The notes beneath the pieces were generated by a model, which was not told where the DNA came from, ran no database searches, and saw only the letters and a list, made by a program, of their open reading frames with translations. From positions 11,818,305 through 11,882,304 of the forward strand of contig CM066048.1 of the NCBI GenBank assembly GCA_033557465.1: a stretch of DNA of 64,000 nt, read 5' to 3'. The position numbers and the translations under genes are program-made. Of the stretch, positions 62,259 through 64,000 are shown one piece after another. Position 1 is the first letter of the stretch; each line of letters begins with the position of its first letter. The stretch is from Ichthyophis bannanicus (lineage: Eukaryota > Chordata > Amphibia > Gymnophiona > Ichthyophiidae).

Positions 62259-63090
62259 TACTGTTCCCAGAATTATCTCCACAAGCTTTGGTTCACAGTG
62301 TTCCCAGGGCTGTGGCATCTTTATTTACTAAGTCTGATTTTTCTTTGGAAAAAATAGTTCCACTGCTTAAATCTATTAAAACCAATCTGACAAACCATTG
62401 ACCTCTTCCTTCTTTTGCTCCTTCCCCCTCCCCCCCCCCCATCCCACCCTGAGGCAGGATTAATAATATCAAGATAAATGATAGGCTTGTTCCACTCCAT
62501 CCGTCCTTCCACCTCATCTGAAGGAGTCTTGGCTTATGTTAAGTGTGTTGTCTCATTAGTATGCCAGTCAGGAGCTTTCCAAGGCTGCAGCTGAGGCCTG
62601 GTGCTGCCTGCAGTCCTGCCGGCCTCTACTCAAAGGCTGGATTGCATTCAAGGTCAGATGAAAGCTGCTTTTATTCAATCCAAAACATTTTGGGGGGGGG
62701 GGGGGAGTTTGTTTCTAATCTTTTCACCGCATTCAGGCCGGCCTCTGAAGAGAGCAATATGGGGAAGAGAAAAGCTGTACAGTTTAAGAGCAAGAAATCT
62801 AGAAACTGATTAAGTTCTATTGCTCTGGGTAAGAGTCGCCTGGTGAGGCGAGGAGGGGATTCCATTTTCCCTTCTCGCCGGTAGGACACGGGTAAGGTAG
62901 ACCTTGGACTTTTTAAATCTCGTCTTTCAATATTTTATAATTCCTGTCCTCTTTTAGCTTTTTCTCTCTCCACTAGCACAAAGGAGATGATTTTATGAAG
63001 CTTTTTTTGCACGCTTATGCCAGTCTACGCGCATAAAAGGCCTCAAAATTATCTAATGCCATAAAATACGTATGATGCAGTTAGCTATGT
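62259..63090. other. Unassigned, with homopolymer runs
   Basis: C-run at about 62431 and G-run at 62691-62705. No element recognised. Confidence 0.35.
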
Positions 63091-63410
63091 CTAGGGCCGG
63101 CCAGTCCACTAGGCAGCTACCTAGGGCAGCAGACCTCTGTGGCCATGAGCTTCGGCACACATGGCCTGCTGCTTCTGACTTCCCTCCGACAGGAAGTTGT
63201 GTTGGAGGGGGTCAGAAGTGGCAGCCATGTTTGCTGAAGCATATGACCTGCCACAGGCCGCCGCTGTGCCAAGCTGAGCTGTCCCCCTCCCTCTAACCAA
63301 GCCCGCCGATTGAATCGGGATAGCAGGGCGGAGCTTGGCTCAGAATGGGGTGCACAGCATGTCTGGGGCTTCTGCCTGGGGCAAAAGAAATCCTTGGAGC
63401 AGCCCTGGCT
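63091..63410. mobile_element. hAT MITE, third family
   Basis: 320 bp, ends CTAGGGCCGGCC and the complement of GCAGCCCTGG. Flanked by AGCTATGT (63083-63090) and GGCTATGT (63411-63418), seven of eight identical. Internal 'ctaggcagctacctagggca' is typical of hAT heads of this sort. No ORF. Confidence 0.65.
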
Positions 63411-63888
63411 GGCTATGTACTTGTAGGCATGTTCTTTAGAGCGGTTTAGGAAGAATGCGGCTGGACTCCAGATTTACACATGCATTTTATAAAATATGTA
63501 GCTATGTGCATCCTTTGGATGTAATGCACATGACTGCTTCTTAGCAAGCCGAGGGCACCTTTAAGCCTCAGGTCAAGAAAGTAATGCAAACTGCTTTTAG
63601 CTAAGTAACTGAAGCCTTTGGATGTCTCTGCTCGGTAAGTGATCGGTTATGGAAGCCCTGGTTGGCATTGTTTTGGATTATTGTAATAGCAGGGCTGGTA
63701 CTAGGGTTCCTGGCACCCCCTGCAGCCCCCCTCCCTCATTATTATTATTTCACCTTGATGTGTGGCGTTGGTTGTTCCTGCGGCGCTTTACCACGCTGAA
63801 GAGCGGTAACTGCGAGGGATAAACCTGCCTTTCTGCAGTTATCCTACAACCCCGCAGTGGTAACGCAGCTCACATGTGTTACTAGCCT
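63411..63888. other. Unassigned; possible hAT end at 63690
   Basis: 'cagggctggtactagggttc' at about 63690 resembles a hAT terminus. Its partner end was not found. Confidence 0.3.
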
Positions 63889-64000
63889 AGAGCACACTAC
63901 TAAATCATTTCTATAGCGCTACGCAGCACTGTAGAGACACATATAAAAGACAGTCCCTGCTCATCAGAGCTTACAATCTAATCAACTAAACTCCATATCT
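63889..64000 (-). mobile_element. L2 LINE 3' end, cut by window edge
   Basis: Antisense L2 3' end: 'ctatagcgctacgcagcact' and 'gctcatcagagcttacaatc', as at 24605-24690. It continues beyond the window. Confidence 0.85.

Overview
The window reads as vertebrate intergenic or intronic DNA made almost entirely of transposable elements and tandem repeats. I found no convincing exon of a host protein-coding gene, no rRNA or tRNA gene and no CRISPR array. CR1, L2, RTE/BovB-clade and L1 retrotransposons, DIRS-like and endogenous retroviral sequence, CORE-type SINEs, pogo, hAT and Harbinger-like DNA elements occur together, which points to a tetrapod. The CR1 3' ends and the tRNA-headed SINEs resemble what I remember from caecilian amphibian genomes; that is an inference from memory, not a search result.

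Layout. 1-5.3 kb: a LINE 3' end, a 69-bp minisatellite (about 1.4-3.7 kb), a CR1 3' end and AT-rich sequence. 5.3-8.4 kb: a decayed retrovirus with one LTR. 8.4-11.6 kb: a CR1 split by an L1 copy that carries only ORF1. 11.9-20.9 kb: a minus-strand CR1 holding an L2, which holds a full-length RTE/BovB-like element, which in turn holds another L2 and a SINE. 20.9-27.2 kb: a second ORF1-only L1 piece and two longer minus-strand CR1 copies with endonuclease, RT and an ORF1 esterase remnant, one split by an L2. 27.5-30.7 kb: DIRS-like tyrosine recombinase remnant, LINE tail and a TIR element. 31.4-32.1 kb: 49-bp minisatellite. 32.6-34 kb: a SINE split by another SINE and a CR1. 35.6-39.8 kb: Harbinger-like MITE, foldback repeat, and a GT-rich VNTR split by an L2.

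40.3-47.8 kb: a CR1 interrupted by a young but deleted gammaretrovirus-like provirus (minus strand, LTRs differing at 3 of 448 positions, gag ORF open) and by a pogo-type transposon. 47.8-54.5 kb: MITEs, a purine-rich minisatellite and a decayed CR1. 54.5-58 kb: a CR1 with a hAT MITE and an L2 inside. 58.6-59.7 kb: hAT MITEs, one nearly palindromic, inside an older TIR repeat. 60-62.3 kb: a relatively well-preserved CR1 inside a 38-bp minisatellite. The window ends in a hAT MITE and an L2 3' end.

Together the elements form a parasitic network. L2 and RTE supply 3' tails that two CORE-SINE families also carry, consistent with the SINEs using their machinery. The L1 pieces and the provirus lack their polymerases and would need helpers in trans. 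Target-site duplications at many junctions allow the order of insertions to be read.
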